From positions 5,161 to 69,160 of the forward strand of contig CAJTXS010000007.1 in NCBI GenBank assembly GCA_910583735.1: a stretch of 64,000 nucleotides of DNA. Direction: 5' to 3'. Position numbers and translations under genes: made by a program. Numbering within the stretch: position 1 is the first letter of the stretch; every line of letters starts with the position of its first letter. The stretch is from an uncultured Christensenella sp. GTDB taxonomy: Bacteria > Bacillota > Clostridia > Christensenellales > UBA3700. The notes beneath the pieces were generated by a model, which did no database searches, had not been told where the DNA came from, and saw nothing but the letters and a program-made list of their open reading frames with translations. Positions 42,084 through 50,809 of the stretch are shown here, piece by piece.

Positions 42084-42749
42084 TCAAATACCGTCCTTAT
42101 CGATACGACGCGCTATTTCGTCTACAGTCTGCTCTATTGTAAGCGATGTAGAATCTATAAGCACAGCGTCGTCCGTCTTAATCAGCGGAGCATATGCGCG
42201 TTCCATATCGTTCTTATCCCTGTCGATTATATCCTTAAGCACTTGGTCGTAATCAACATCAGCTCCCTTTTCCCGTAGCTCCTTGAAACGTCTGCTCGCC
42301 CGCTCTTCCGCCGAAGCGGTAAGATAAAACTTATATCTTGCATGGGGCAAGACATTGCTGCCGATATCTCTGCCGTCAAGCACGCAATCGGCTCGGCTTG
42401 CGCTCTCGCGTTGCAACGCTACGAGTCTGTCCCTTACCGCAGGTATCTTGGATATATCCGACGCCGCCTTGGATACCTCATGCCTGCGTATGTCCTCCGA
42501 TACGTCTCTGTCGTTAAGGAATATGCGCATTCCTAAGGAATTGTAATTAAAATGAATACGCGCATTGTCGAGTATTGCCACTACGCCCGCTTCGTCGCAA
42601 GGCGATACGCCCTGCTCGAGAGCAAACAAGGCAAGCGCCCTGTACATTGCGCCGGTATCTATATAAGCAATACCGAGTCGTTTCGCAAGCAACTTGCTGA
42701 TTGTACTTTTTCCGGCGCCCGAAGGTCCGTCTATCGCAATATTAATCAT
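42084..42749 (-). CDS. cmk: Cytidylate kinase
   Basis: Phosphorylates CMP and dCMP, 221 residues. The P-loop IDGPSGAGKSTISK lies at 5-18; later DGRDIGSNVLP and the RRFKELREKG lid region are intact. The ATG at 42749 gives the family-typical start MINIAIDGPSG; an upstream TTG would add 21 residues overlapping the previous gene. No ribosome-binding site precedes the ATG; a TATAAT ends six bases before it, so a leaderless mRNA is likely, besides read-through from the flavoprotein gene. Confidence 0.94.
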   Translation of the reverse strand: MINIAIDGPSGAGKSTISKLLAKRLGIAYIDTGAMYRALALFALEQGVSPCDEAGVVAILDNARIHFNYNSLGMRIFLNDRDVSEDIRRHEVSKAASDISKIPAVRDRLVALQRESASRADCVLDGRDIGSNVLPHARYKFYLTASAEERASRRFKELREKGADVDYDQVLKDIIDRDKNDMERAYAPLIKTDDAVLIDSTSLTIEQTVDEIARRIDKDGI

Positions 42750-42755
42750 GGATAT

Positions 42756-42785
42756 ATTATATATTAAACTTGCCGCGTTAATCAA
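42756..42785 (-). promoter_or_regulatory. Sigma-A promoter of cmk-plsC-ispH, placed for a leaderless transcript
   Basis: TTGATT (42785-42780), 18-base spacer, TATAAT (42761-42756), six bases, then the cmk ATG. The -35 overlaps the end of the upstream gene. Confidence 0.65.
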
Positions 42786-44031
42786 CTGCTTTTTGAGCCA
42801 ATGCTCTTGCAACCGCGACCGCTGTAGAAAATGCTATTTGAAGATTATATCCGCCCGTAAATGCGTCCACGTCAAGGACTTCTCCCGCAAAATACAAGCC
42901 TTCTGCAATTTTGCTCGAGCAATCCTTGGGATTGACCTGTTTTACGTCTACGCCGCCGGCTGTGACAATACCTTTATCTACGCTCTCAAGCGCCTTAATA
43001 GCTATATAATATGACTTGACGGCGCTTGCGAGAGCGCTTATATTCGCTTGGTTGAGCGACTTTCCCGCCGCATTGGGATTGATATGCGCTTGAGCTAAAA
43101 TATGCGTTATAAGAGCGCGAGGCATAAGCAACGGCAGAATATTTTTGATAGATTTACCGCCGCACTCCTCTATATCTCTTGCTATACGAGCGCACAGCTT
43201 GTCGTGGTCAAGCGCGGGCTTTAAGTCAACAGCAATATTAAAGCGCCCATTGAGATTGCCTCGCTCATTACTGTACTTATTGATTATACTGCTCAATGTC
43301 AAGATTACCGGACCGCTCACTCCCGTATGCGTAAAGAGCATCTCGCCGAAACGACCAGCTATCTCTTTGCCGTCCTTAAACACCGTTACGTTTACATTTT
43401 TAAGCGACAATCCCGCAAGCGTAGAATCATACCCTTCGCATATCATAGGTACCAGCGCGGGACGGATAGACGTTATATCATGCCCTGCTCCTCGCGCAAG
43501 GGCGTAGCCGTCTCCGGTGCTGCCGGTAGCGGGATAGCTTGCTCCTCCGCATGCAATCACTACGGCGTCGGCATATATAATCGAGCCGTCGTCGCATATT
43601 ACGCCTTTTACGCTATTACCGCTCATAGATAGAGCTTTTGCCGAGCAATTGTATACAATATTGCAATTCCCGTCGCATATGTATCTGCGTAACGCGTCTA
43701 TTACGTCGCTTGACTTGTCTGATACTGGGAAAACTCTGCCGCCCCGCTCGACCTTAGTCTCCACGCCTAAAGAATTAAAAAAGTCAACCGTATCTTGCGG
43801 AGTAAATAAATTGATTGCCGAATATAGAAATCTCGAATTACTTACCGTATTGTCAATCACCTGCCGCGCATCGCACAGGTTAGTGAGATTGCATCGACCT
43901 TTTCCGGTAATATAAAGTTTTCTGCCCGCTTTGGAATTTTTCTCCAAGACAGTCACGTCTATGCCGCTATGTCCGAGCATTCCCGCAACGGTCATACCCG
44001 CTGCGCCGGCGCCTATTACGCAAACTTTCAT
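42778..44031 (-). CDS. BaiN/HI0933-family FAD-dependent oxidoreductase
   Basis: Flavoprotein of 417 residues. The N-terminal FAD Rossmann motif VIGAGAAGMTVAGMLG is at 4-19, followed by LEKNSKAGRKLYITGKGRCN, the family signature, and a C-terminal GEVLDVDAFTGGYNLQIAFS that closes the FAD site. Family members reduce flavin-bound organic substrates, including bile-acid intermediates; the substrate here is unknown. AAGGAG precedes the ATG. It lies upstream of cmk, a common clostridial order. Confidence 0.9.
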   Translation of the reverse strand: MKVCVIGAGAAGMTVAGMLGHSGIDVTVLEKNSKAGRKLYITGKGRCNLTNLCDARQVIDNTVSNSRFLYSAINLFTPQDTVDFFNSLGVETKVERGGRVFPVSDKSSDVIDALRRYICDGNCNIVYNCSAKALSMSGNSVKGVICDDGSIIYADAVVIACGGASYPATGSTGDGYALARGAGHDITSIRPALVPMICEGYDSTLAGLSLKNVNVTVFKDGKEIAGRFGEMLFTHTGVSGPVILTLSSIINKYSNERGNLNGRFNIAVDLKPALDHDKLCARIARDIEECGGKSIKNILPLLMPRALITHILAQAHINPNAAGKSLNQANISALASAVKSYYIAIKALESVDKGIVTAGGVDVKQVNPKDCSSKIAEGLYFAGEVLDVDAFTGGYNLQIAFSTAVAVARALAQKAVD

Positions 44032-44047
44032 ATTACTCCTTATATAT

Positions 44048-44074
44048 TAAAACAGCGCGCCTTAACAACGCGCT
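44048..44074 (-). terminator. Terminator of dnaX-ybaB-recR
   Basis: AGCGCG (44054-44059) pairs with CGCGCT (44069-44074); GTTTTAA follows on minus. Located between the recR stop and the next gene's ribosome-binding site. Confidence 0.65.
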
Positions 44075-44098
44075 TATCGTAATTTATATATGCAATAC

Positions 44099-44689
44099 CT
44101 AAAAAGGTTGCCTATTCTCGAGCGCGCGACTGAGCGTGACCTCGTCTGTATATTCTATATCCGTATTCATGGATATTCCGCCCGCTATACGCGTGACTTT
44201 AATACCCATAGGCTTAATTAATCGGGATATATATACCGCCGTTGCTTCGCCCTCAACGTCGAGATTGGTAGCGAGTATCACCTCTTTTACCCCGTCCAGC
44301 CTACCGAGCAACGATTTAATGGAAAGCTCGTCGGGACCGATGCCTGCAAGAGGATTGAGCGTGCCGTGCAGTACGTGATATACGCCTCGATAGTCCTTGA
44401 CCTTCTCCATTGCAGTGACGTCCTTAGGCTCTTTAACCACGCAAATTACTGAAGCGTCGCGCGAATTGCAAATATCGCATACATCTTTATCTGTATAATT
44501 GCCGCATACCGAGCAATACTTAATCTTGCTCTTGCACTCGTCAATAGCGGATACGAATTCATCTACTTCTTCTTCGGACATGCCTATTATCTTATAGGCA
44601 TAGCGTTGCGCCGTCTTGACGCCCACTCCGGGAAGTTTCGTAAATTGAGCGACCAGCTTGGTTAAAGGCTCCGAATCGCCGTATATCAT
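44099..44689 (-). CDS. recR: Recombination protein RecR
   Basis: Works with RecF/RecO in gap repair. At 196 residues it has an HhH start (LPGVGVKTAQRYAY), the zinc finger C57-C72 type motif CSVCGNYTDKDVCDIC, a Toprim domain (about 80-170) and the C-terminal Walker-like segment. It overlaps ybaB by one base. Confidence 0.96.
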   Translation of the reverse strand: MIYGDSEPLTKLVAQFTKLPGVGVKTAQRYAYKIIGMSEEEVDEFVSAIDECKSKIKYCSVCGNYTDKDVCDICNSRDASVICVVKEPKDVTAMEKVKDYRGVYHVLHGTLNPLAGIGPDELSIKSLLGRLDGVKEVILATNLDVEGEATAVYISRLIKPMGIKVTRIAGGISMNTDIEYTDEVTLSRALENRQPF

Positions 44690-45018
44690 TACAGCCCCAA
44701 TCCCGCAAACGCGCCCATACGCTCGTCGCTCTCTTTCTTAGCAAGAGACTGCGCCTCGTTAAACGCCGCAATGATTAAATCCTCGAGCATCTCGACATCG
44801 TCGGGATCTACCGCCTCGGGCTTAATCTTAACAGCGGTAACATTCATATCGCATGTCATAGTCACCTCGACCATACCGCCGCCCGACGTGCCCGTCACTT
44901 CCAACTCGGCAAGCTCCTCTTTAGCCTTGAGCATATCTTGCTGCATCTTTTGAGCCTGTTTCATCATTGCTTGCATATTCATACCGCCGCCGAAGCCGCC
45001 GAAACCGTGTTTACCCAT
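44689..45018 (-). CDS. YbaB/EbfC-family nucleoid-associated protein
   Basis: Small DNA-binding protein, 109 residues, with a Met/Gln-rich N-terminal helix (NMQAMMKQAQKMQQDMLKA) and the conserved EVTGTSGGGMVEVTM core. It lies between dnaX and recR in the usual order, overlapping dnaX by 8 bases. Confidence 0.95.
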   Translation of the reverse strand: MGKHGFGGFGGGMNMQAMMKQAQKMQQDMLKAKEELAELEVTGTSGGGMVEVTMTCDMNVTAVKIKPEAVDPDDVEMLEDLIIAAFNEAQSLAKKESDERMGAFAGLGL

Positions 45019-46522
45019 TATTATTACCTCCGTTAACTATTTTTACTTTATCAAGACCTACCATATTCCTGATTATCTGCAATTGTCTTTCTATACTGTC
45101 GTCGCTCTTGACTACGTCTATACGAACGCCCTTGATATATGCATATTTGGATACTACGGCATCCTTAATGACGTCCAACACATTAGAGAGCAACATCTTA
45201 TCTTCTTCGCTGTCTATTACTACGGCAAGAATTCCGTCGATTACGGCGCACTTAGGCGTGATAGAGTCAAGCAATACCCTTGCAGACGGATTATCCTGTC
45301 TCACTTGTCCTATTATACTCTGCCATATTTTATTGCCGTCAATATCAATATCGGCTATCTTACCTTGAGCTATTACGCCGCCTTCCTCTATTGCTTTAAG
45401 ACGCTTAAGCAGTCCCTCTTGCGAAAAGTCGGACGACATCTCGCACGCTTTGATAACAGCCATCTCAAGCACTACCTTGGGATAAGAACTGTAACGAAGC
45501 TCGCCTTCGAGATAGCAAAACACTTCCAAAGCATGCAATATACGGGCGTTAGAGATATCTACAGCGATAGATCTTACCTTTTCGTATATGTCAACCGGAA
45601 GCTTAAGTATGGTATTGGCATTAGTGCAATTGTGAGCGTAGCCGACATTGGACAGCATAGCCGCCACATCTTTAGCTAAAGTATTGACGCTTTTACCTTT
45701 TGCATATACTCCGTTTACCTCGCGCAAAGCCTTATCGGTATCTCCGCGTAAAATATCCGCTGTCAGATTGATTACCGTATCGGGAGAACATAGTCCCAAT
45801 GCCTCGATTACAGACTGATAATCCAAGACTTCTCCGCAGTAAGATACGCACATGTCGGCAAGCGACAACGTGTCTCTGGCGCTGCCCGCGCCCGCAGTAG
45901 CTATGGCAATAAGCGCCTCCTGCTCGTAGCGCTTACCTATACCGTCAATTACCGTCGCAAGCAACGATACAAGCTCATCGATAGTAAGCAGTCTGAAGTC
46001 AAACCTCATACACCTCGACAAGACCGTAGGCGGTATCTTCTGCACTTCGGTAGTAGCCAAGATAAATATGACGTGCTCGGGTGGCTCCTCCAGCGTCTTA
46101 AGCAATGCGTTAAACGCCGAATTGGACAGCATGTGAACTTCGTCGATTATATATACTTTATACTTGGATACGGAAGGCAGATACTTGACATTGTCACGCA
46201 GATCTCTTATCTCGTCCACGCCGTTGTTGGATGCGGCGTCTATCTCAAGTATATCGAGATTGCCGCCTCCGCCGAGCTCGGCGCACGAGATACACTTGCC
46301 GCAAGGCGAGCCGTCGGACAGAGGCGAAAGGCAGTTAACTGCCTTGGCAAATATCTTGGCGACGGACGTCTTACCCGTACCGCGCGAGCCTGTAAACAGA
46401 TAGGCATGCGACACGCTTCCGCTCTTAAGCTGATTGCCCAAAGTGCGTATAACGTGTTGTTGACCGACCACTTTATCGAAAGCGGTCGGTCTGAATTTAC
46501 GATATAAAGAAACGTATGACAT
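45011..46522 (-). CDS. dnaX: DNA polymerase III subunit gamma/tau
   Basis: Clamp-loader ATPase. At 503 residues it has the start YRKFRPTAFDKVVGQ, Walker A FTGSRGTGKTS near 43-53, a four-cysteine zinc module ending CGKCISC, Walker B VYIIDEVHMLS, and SRC in LSRCMRFDF. The C-terminal tau part is modest. AAGGA precedes the ATG. Its presence shows an ordinary clamp loader despite the missing PolC polymerase domain at the polC locus. Confidence 0.95.
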   Translation of the reverse strand: MSYVSLYRKFRPTAFDKVVGQQHVIRTLGNQLKSGSVSHAYLFTGSRGTGKTSVAKIFAKAVNCLSPLSDGSPCGKCISCAELGGGGNLDILEIDAASNNGVDEIRDLRDNVKYLPSVSKYKVYIIDEVHMLSNSAFNALLKTLEEPPEHVIFILATTEVQKIPPTVLSRCMRFDFRLLTIDELVSLLATVIDGIGKRYEQEALIAIATAGAGSARDTLSLADMCVSYCGEVLDYQSVIEALGLCSPDTVINLTADILRGDTDKALREVNGVYAKGKSVNTLAKDVAAMLSNVGYAHNCTNANTILKLPVDIYEKVRSIAVDISNARILHALEVFCYLEGELRYSSYPKVVLEMAVIKACEMSSDFSQEGLLKRLKAIEEGGVIAQGKIADIDIDGNKIWQSIIGQVRQDNPSARVLLDSITPKCAVIDGILAVVIDSEEDKMLLSNVLDVIKDAVVSKYAYIKGVRIDVVKSDDSIERQLQIIRNMVGLDKVKIVNGGNNNG

Positions 46523-46564
46523 TAATTATATCCTTGAGCTGCTTATAATTATATTAATATGCAG

Positions 46565-48166
46565 TTATGCTTCGGGTTGCAATGCCGTAGGGTCTTGAGG
46601 CTCTATTTGAGCGGACTCCGCAGCGGCAGCCTTCGCAGCCTTACGCTCCGCTATCTCGGCAACAGCGATTGCCTGCTCCTTCTCATTGAAATCGTAGAAG
46701 AAGTAAGGTATAGCAGACAGTATCATACTTGCGCCCGGCAATATCAATGTAATACCGATAAGGAATTGCTGAGCGGAAAGCTTAGCAGCCGCATCGGTAA
46801 CTATGATATTAGACCACTGAGTAGCATCGCCGATGCCTGCCCAAGCAAGACCGAAGCACGAGAACGCAGCGCCGAGAGCGATACCTATCTTATTGATAAA
46901 TGTCTGCATTGCAAAGCAAATACCCTCGCCTCTCTCGCCTGTCTTCCATTCCATATAGTCGACGCAGTCTGCTATCTGAGCGTATGTAATAATGTTGGCA
47001 AAGCCTTGAGGCACGCCCGCGATAATAAGCGCGATTACATATATTGCAAGCACTGCATAATTGTCTATCTCTCCGCCCTTTGCGAATCTGCATACGACGA
47101 ACGAAAGTATCATTACAATACCGCCGACAATATGCGATGCGATGTATGTATTCTTCTTGCCCCACTTCTTAGTGCACCAAGGAACGAGTACGGAAGCTAT
47201 CAATCCTCCGGGGACTGCCGCCATGGTCAACAAAGTCGCCCACGATACGCCGCCGATAGAGCCGAAGCAGTACTGCGAAACGTACATTGTGCTGTAGAGA
47301 TACAGCGTCTTGCCCCCGCCGAGCACGCCTGCGAGAATAATCAGAAGCAAAGGCTTATTCTTGGTAAGAAGGGAAAGATTCTGCTTGAGAGTAAGATTTT
47401 GACTGGGGTCATAGAAACGCTCTTTGGACTTCTTGAATCCGAGATAGAACATCGGCAAAGCGATTATAACTATCACGAGCACCATCCAAAGATAATTCTT
47501 CTGAAGGACTTTTGCCGCCTCGAGAGCATACTCGGGCAAGATATCGCCCGCCTCGTTGGTGTAATTCTTAAGCCACAGGTTAGACAACTGAGGAACGATA
47601 ATGGAGACTACGCCGCTACCTGCCGTACAGAGCAACCTTGCAATGGTAAGCATAGTTCCGCGCTGATGAGTATTGGACGTCATGGATGTAGCCAGTCCCC
47701 AATACGGAACGTCGACAGCCGTATAGGCGACGGACCAAAGCACATATACCACAGTAACTATCGCTATAGTCTGATATCCCTTGGGATCTATACCGAAAGG
47801 CAAACCCATTGCCTGCCAAGGCAAGAAGCATATTACGGTAAGTATCGCTATCGGTATAGCGGCAAAGAAGACATACGGTCTGCTCTTACCCCAACGAGTG
47901 TGCGTATGATCTACTATTGTACCCATAATAGGATCGTTAAACGCGTCGAATACGCGAGTACCGAGCATTATGTATCCAACGACAGCAGATGCTACGAGCA
48001 ATCCGTTGGTCAAGTAATATGTAAGATAGGAACTTACGATTGCGCTGATAAGGTTCTGACCGAAGCCGCATATCGAATAGCTTATTGCTTCAGAGGGCTG
48101 CATTCCTTCCTTATCATTGGGGTCTGTCATAAATACCTTGTGAAGCAAGGCGGACAATTTGTTCAT
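46565..48166 (-). CDS. GPH-family (MelB-like) sugar:cation symporter
   Basis: Major-facilitator transporter of 533 residues and 12 predicted helices. The GPH signature is seen in YIMLGTRVFDAFNDPIMGTI with the following DHTHTRWGKSRPYV, near 65-100, containing the conserved Asp residues for cation coupling. A charged Ala-rich tail ends the protein. Members take up glycosides, pentosides or hexuronides; no sugar-use genes are nearby to name the substrate. Own promoter. Confidence 0.9.
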   Translation of the reverse strand: MNKLSALLHKVFMTDPNDKEGMQPSEAISYSICGFGQNLISAIVSSYLTYYLTNGLLVASAVVGYIMLGTRVFDAFNDPIMGTIVDHTHTRWGKSRPYVFFAAIPIAILTVICFLPWQAMGLPFGIDPKGYQTIAIVTVVYVLWSVAYTAVDVPYWGLATSMTSNTHQRGTMLTIARLLCTAGSGVVSIIVPQLSNLWLKNYTNEAGDILPEYALEAAKVLQKNYLWMVLVIVIIALPMFYLGFKKSKERFYDPSQNLTLKQNLSLLTKNKPLLLIILAGVLGGGKTLYLYSTMYVSQYCFGSIGGVSWATLLTMAAVPGGLIASVLVPWCTKKWGKKNTYIASHIVGGIVMILSFVVCRFAKGGEIDNYAVLAIYVIALIIAGVPQGFANIITYAQIADCVDYMEWKTGERGEGICFAMQTFINKIGIALGAAFSCFGLAWAGIGDATQWSNIIVTDAAAKLSAQQFLIGITLILPGASMILSAIPYFFYDFNEKEQAIAVAEIAERKAAKAAAAESAQIEPQDPTALQPEA

Positions 48167-48207
48167 AATTCACCCTTGATAATTATTAGTGCAAAACACT
48201 TATTAAT

Positions 48208-48236
48208 ATTATATATTATAATAATTAAAATGTAAA
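48208..48236 (-). promoter_or_regulatory. Sigma-A promoter of the GPH symporter gene
   Basis: TTTACA (48236-48231), 17-base spacer, TATAAT (48213-48208), about 42 bases before the start. Confidence 0.7.
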
Positions 48237-48274
48237 TATAATCTTACATAAAAAAATGTTATACGACAGGCATA

Positions 48275-48619
48275 TTATTCGTAGAAGCCCAGACTCACCA
48301 TAAGCGCCTCGTTGATACGCATCATCTTGTCTCCCGATACCTGTCCTATCTTATCCTTTAGCCTGCGCTTATCAAGCGTCCTGATTTGCTCGAGCAATAC
48401 TACGGAGTCTTTCGGCAAGCCGTAATCTTTGGCTGAAAGTTCGATATGAGTAGGCAGCTTCGCCTTATCTATTTTGCTTGTGACGGCAGCGGCAATGACC
48501 GTGGGAGAATATCTGTTGCCGATATCGTTCTGCACGACAAGCACGGGACGGATTCCTCCCTGCTCGCTCCCGACTACGGGACTTAAATCGGCATAATATA
48601 ATTCTCCTCGTTTTATCAT
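48275..48619 (-). CDS. mazF: MazF/PemK-type endoribonuclease without adjacent antitoxin
   Basis: Single-strand RNA-cleaving toxin family, 114 residues. It begins MIKRGELYYADLSPVVGSEQ and has GGIRPVLVVQND with the catalytic Arg, TSKIDKAKLPTHIEL and VLLEQIRTLDKRRL. The ATG at 48619 is favoured by GGAGATACT upstream; the frame extends 13 codons further. Firmicute mazF normally follows a small mazE-type antitoxin gene, but here the 98 bases upstream hold only a terminator and leader, and no small frame is seen. The nnr-to-mazF neighbourhood itself is common. Confidence 0.9.
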   Translation of the reverse strand: MIKRGELYYADLSPVVGSEQGGIRPVLVVQNDIGNRYSPTVIAAAVTSKIDKAKLPTHIELSAKDYGLPKDSVVLLEQIRTLDKRRLKDKIGQVSGDKMMRINEALMVSLGFYE

Positions 48620-48655
48620 AGTATCTCCGAAAATTTTATCCTGCTCATATATATG

Positions 48656-48690
48656 CAAAAAGCAGGACTAATGTTATTTTGTCCTGCTTG
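48656..48690 (-). terminator. Terminator of the purine-recX-nnr transcript
   Basis: A perfect 9-bp stem (48660-48668 with 48681-48689) followed by five T on minus, 28 bases past the nnr stop. It separates nnr from mazF. Confidence 0.82.
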
Positions 48691-48717
48691 CTCGCCGTTT
48701 ATACCGAAGATAAAATT

Positions 48718-50196
48718 TTATCGGTTCCGCTTAACAATTTCCGCTATCGATACGGCTATATCGGAAGGCAGTACGCCCTGCTCGCCGTACACATAGCTCT
48801 TTTCTCTGCCGCACATAGCGCATAGGTAACTCGCCGCGGCAGCGCTCGCAAGCAATTGAGCGCCTTGTGCAGCGATGCCCGCAATCGCTCCGCTGAGCAC
48901 GTCTCCGTTGCCGCCCTTAGAAAGGAACGACCCGCCCTCGGTCATAATATAGCCGCATGTGCCGTCCGTGATAAATGTAGACGAGCCCTTGAGCAATACG
49001 TTGACATTATATTCCCGCGCGAAACTCTCTGCTATAGCTATCGGGTCTGCAAGCACATCTTGCACTTGCAAGCCGCACAGACGCGACATCTCCTTGGGAT
49101 GCGGAGTGATAAGCACGTCGGCTGCAATTTCTCTCAATATATCAACATTCGTGCTTAAGGCATTAAGTCCGTCGGCATCTATGATAACTTTAAGTCCTTT
49201 AATGGATATCAAATGCTTTATAATTGCCTGTATCTCTTTAACATTCCGTCCCAGTCCCATACCTATGACGACTACCGACGCTCCGCGCGCAAGTTCATCG
49301 ATATCATTGCAATCATAGACAACGCCGTCCTCATTACAATTGAGCGGATAGAGAGTGCTCTCCATCACCGCTTCGCCGATGCACGGCGCAATATTGCGAG
49401 GGACTGCAAGCGTAGAAAGTCCGCACCCCGCCCTCATTGAACAAAGCGCTATATTTGCAAGTTTAACCGCGCCGCAGTAATTAATACATCCGCCTATTAC
49501 GACGCTCTTGCCGAAAGTGGACTTGTTACTGTTGGATAATCTTTTGGCAAAGACATAATCTATAAGTTCACCGTCAACGTATCGATAGCCGCAATTGGAT
49601 ATATCTATTCCGATATCCTTGATTATCAGTTGACCGCACCTATCTTTTCCGTCTCCAAAGTAATGACCTGTCTTGGCGCACTGTATAGCTACGGTCTTAT
49701 CCGCCTTGACGCTGCCTAAGCCTATGCCCGACGTACCGTTCAGTCCGCTCGGAATATCTACGCTTACAATATATGCTCCGCTCATATTGATATTATCGAT
49801 TATATCACTGTAGCGGCAATCGATAGCGCCCTTAAAACCTGTGCCGAATATACAATCGACTATTATATCGCATCTGTAGTCGCAATCGCTTATATTCGAT
49901 ATATCGATTTTCTCAAGCAAAGCTCTGTCTCTATAGTACAAAGCGTCGCCTTTATTATTCTCAATATAATAAACTTTCACTTTGTACCCGTTTGCATTCA
50001 AAATACATGCCAAGGCATAGCCGTCTCCGCCGTTATTTCCATTGCCGCATATTATATAAATACATTTACAGTGCCAGTCATGCGAGTCATATACCGATTG
50101 CGCCGCCCTATACATAAGCTCGCGCGAGCTGATCCCCGACATGATAGCGTCGCGGTCGCATTTCCTCATCTGCTCATCGGTCAGTATCTTCATCAT
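48718..50196 (-). CDS. nnr: Bifunctional NAD(P)H-hydrate epimerase / ADP-dependent dehydratase
   Basis: Repairs damaged NAD(P)H hydrates. At 492 residues, the N-terminal YjeF-N epimerase (about 1-205) has CGNGNNGGDGYALA and DCIFGTGFKGAI; the C-terminal ribokinase-like dehydratase (about 215-490) has VIIDADGLNAL, ITPHPKEMSRL and the catalytic loop KGGNGDVLSGAIAG. It overlaps recX by 23 bases and closes the purine operon transcript. Confidence 0.95.
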   Translation of the reverse strand: MMKILTDEQMRKCDRDAIMSGISSRELMYRAAQSVYDSHDWHCKCIYIICGNGNNGGDGYALACILNANGYKVKVYYIENNKGDALYYRDRALLEKIDISNISDCDYRCDIIVDCIFGTGFKGAIDCRYSDIIDNINMSGAYIVSVDIPSGLNGTSGIGLGSVKADKTVAIQCAKTGHYFGDGKDRCGQLIIKDIGIDISNCGYRYVDGELIDYVFAKRLSNSNKSTFGKSVVIGGCINYCGAVKLANIALCSMRAGCGLSTLAVPRNIAPCIGEAVMESTLYPLNCNEDGVVYDCNDIDELARGASVVVIGMGLGRNVKEIQAIIKHLISIKGLKVIIDADGLNALSTNVDILREIAADVLITPHPKEMSRLCGLQVQDVLADPIAIAESFAREYNVNVLLKGSSTFITDGTCGYIMTEGGSFLSKGGNGDVLSGAIAGIAAQGAQLLASAAAASYLCAMCGREKSYVYGEQGVLPSDIAVSIAEIVKRNR

Positions 50197-50809
50197 TGCT
50201 CCTTATACAGTCGACGCAGCGCCTGATTATATCCCAACTATATCCTTTAGAGCCGAGATATCTGCTCAATCTCGCAAGATATTTCATATCTATAGTCTGT
50301 CCCGCGCTATGTCTGTAAGCCAAGTTCATAGCGCAATTAAACGCGTTGTCGTCGGATTGCGCATCGGCATCGATTATCCGAGCAATAATATCCTTGCCTA
50401 TGCCCTTCGCTCTCAGCTCCGCCGCTATCCTGGAAATACCGCAAGCGCTCTTGCGATAATCGTAATAGTTGAAGGCATAGCGCTCGTCATCAAGCAGTTT
50501 ACATTCCGAGGCTCTGCCTATACAGTAATCGACGACTGAACGCGAGTAGCCTTTACTATATAATTTATCGGTCAATCTCCTGACAGTCGAAGGATATCTA
50601 TCCAAATACCAACAAACATAATCGAAGGCGACAGCCTTGTCGCTGTCGAATATTATCTTATCCAGCTCGGCGCATGTAACTTCCTTGCCTATGTATACTT
50701 CGCGCTTTTCCACCAAAAAAGAAGAAACAGAGGCGTAGAATGCTCCGTCGATAAACAAATTCATTCTGCCTCTGTTCTTTTTCTGATCGGTGATATCGGT
50801 AATTATCAT
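50174..50809 (-). CDS. recX: Regulatory protein RecX
   Basis: Modulates RecA filaments. Its 211 residues are helical with RecX repeats; typical segments are SDKAVAFDYVCWYLDRYPST, RLTDKLYSKGYS and LLDDERYAFNYYDYR. The ATG directly follows the purL stop (TAAATG), so recX is co-translated with the purine genes; recA is not nearby. Confidence 0.87.
   Translation of the reverse strand: MIITDITDQKKNRGRMNLFIDGAFYASVSSFLVEKREVYIGKEVTCAELDKIIFDSDKAVAFDYVCWYLDRYPSTVRRLTDKLYSKGYSRSVVDYCIGRASECKLLDDERYAFNYYDYRKSACGISRIAAELRAKGIGKDIIARIIDADAQSDDNAFNCAMNLAYRHSAGQTIDMKYLARLSRYLGSKGYSWDIIRRCVDCIRSNDEDTDR

Noticed and set aside
42750..42812. N-terminal extension of cmk from an upstream TTG
   Set aside because: It adds 21 residues absent from the family and overlaps the upstream gene; the ATG at 42749 gives the conserved start.
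46559..48235. Plus-strand open frame of 558 codons opposite the GPH symporter
   Set aside because: It mirrors the membrane-protein gene, is Cys/Arg/Tyr-rich with no domain, has no ribosome-binding site, and arises from codon bias of the real gene on minus.
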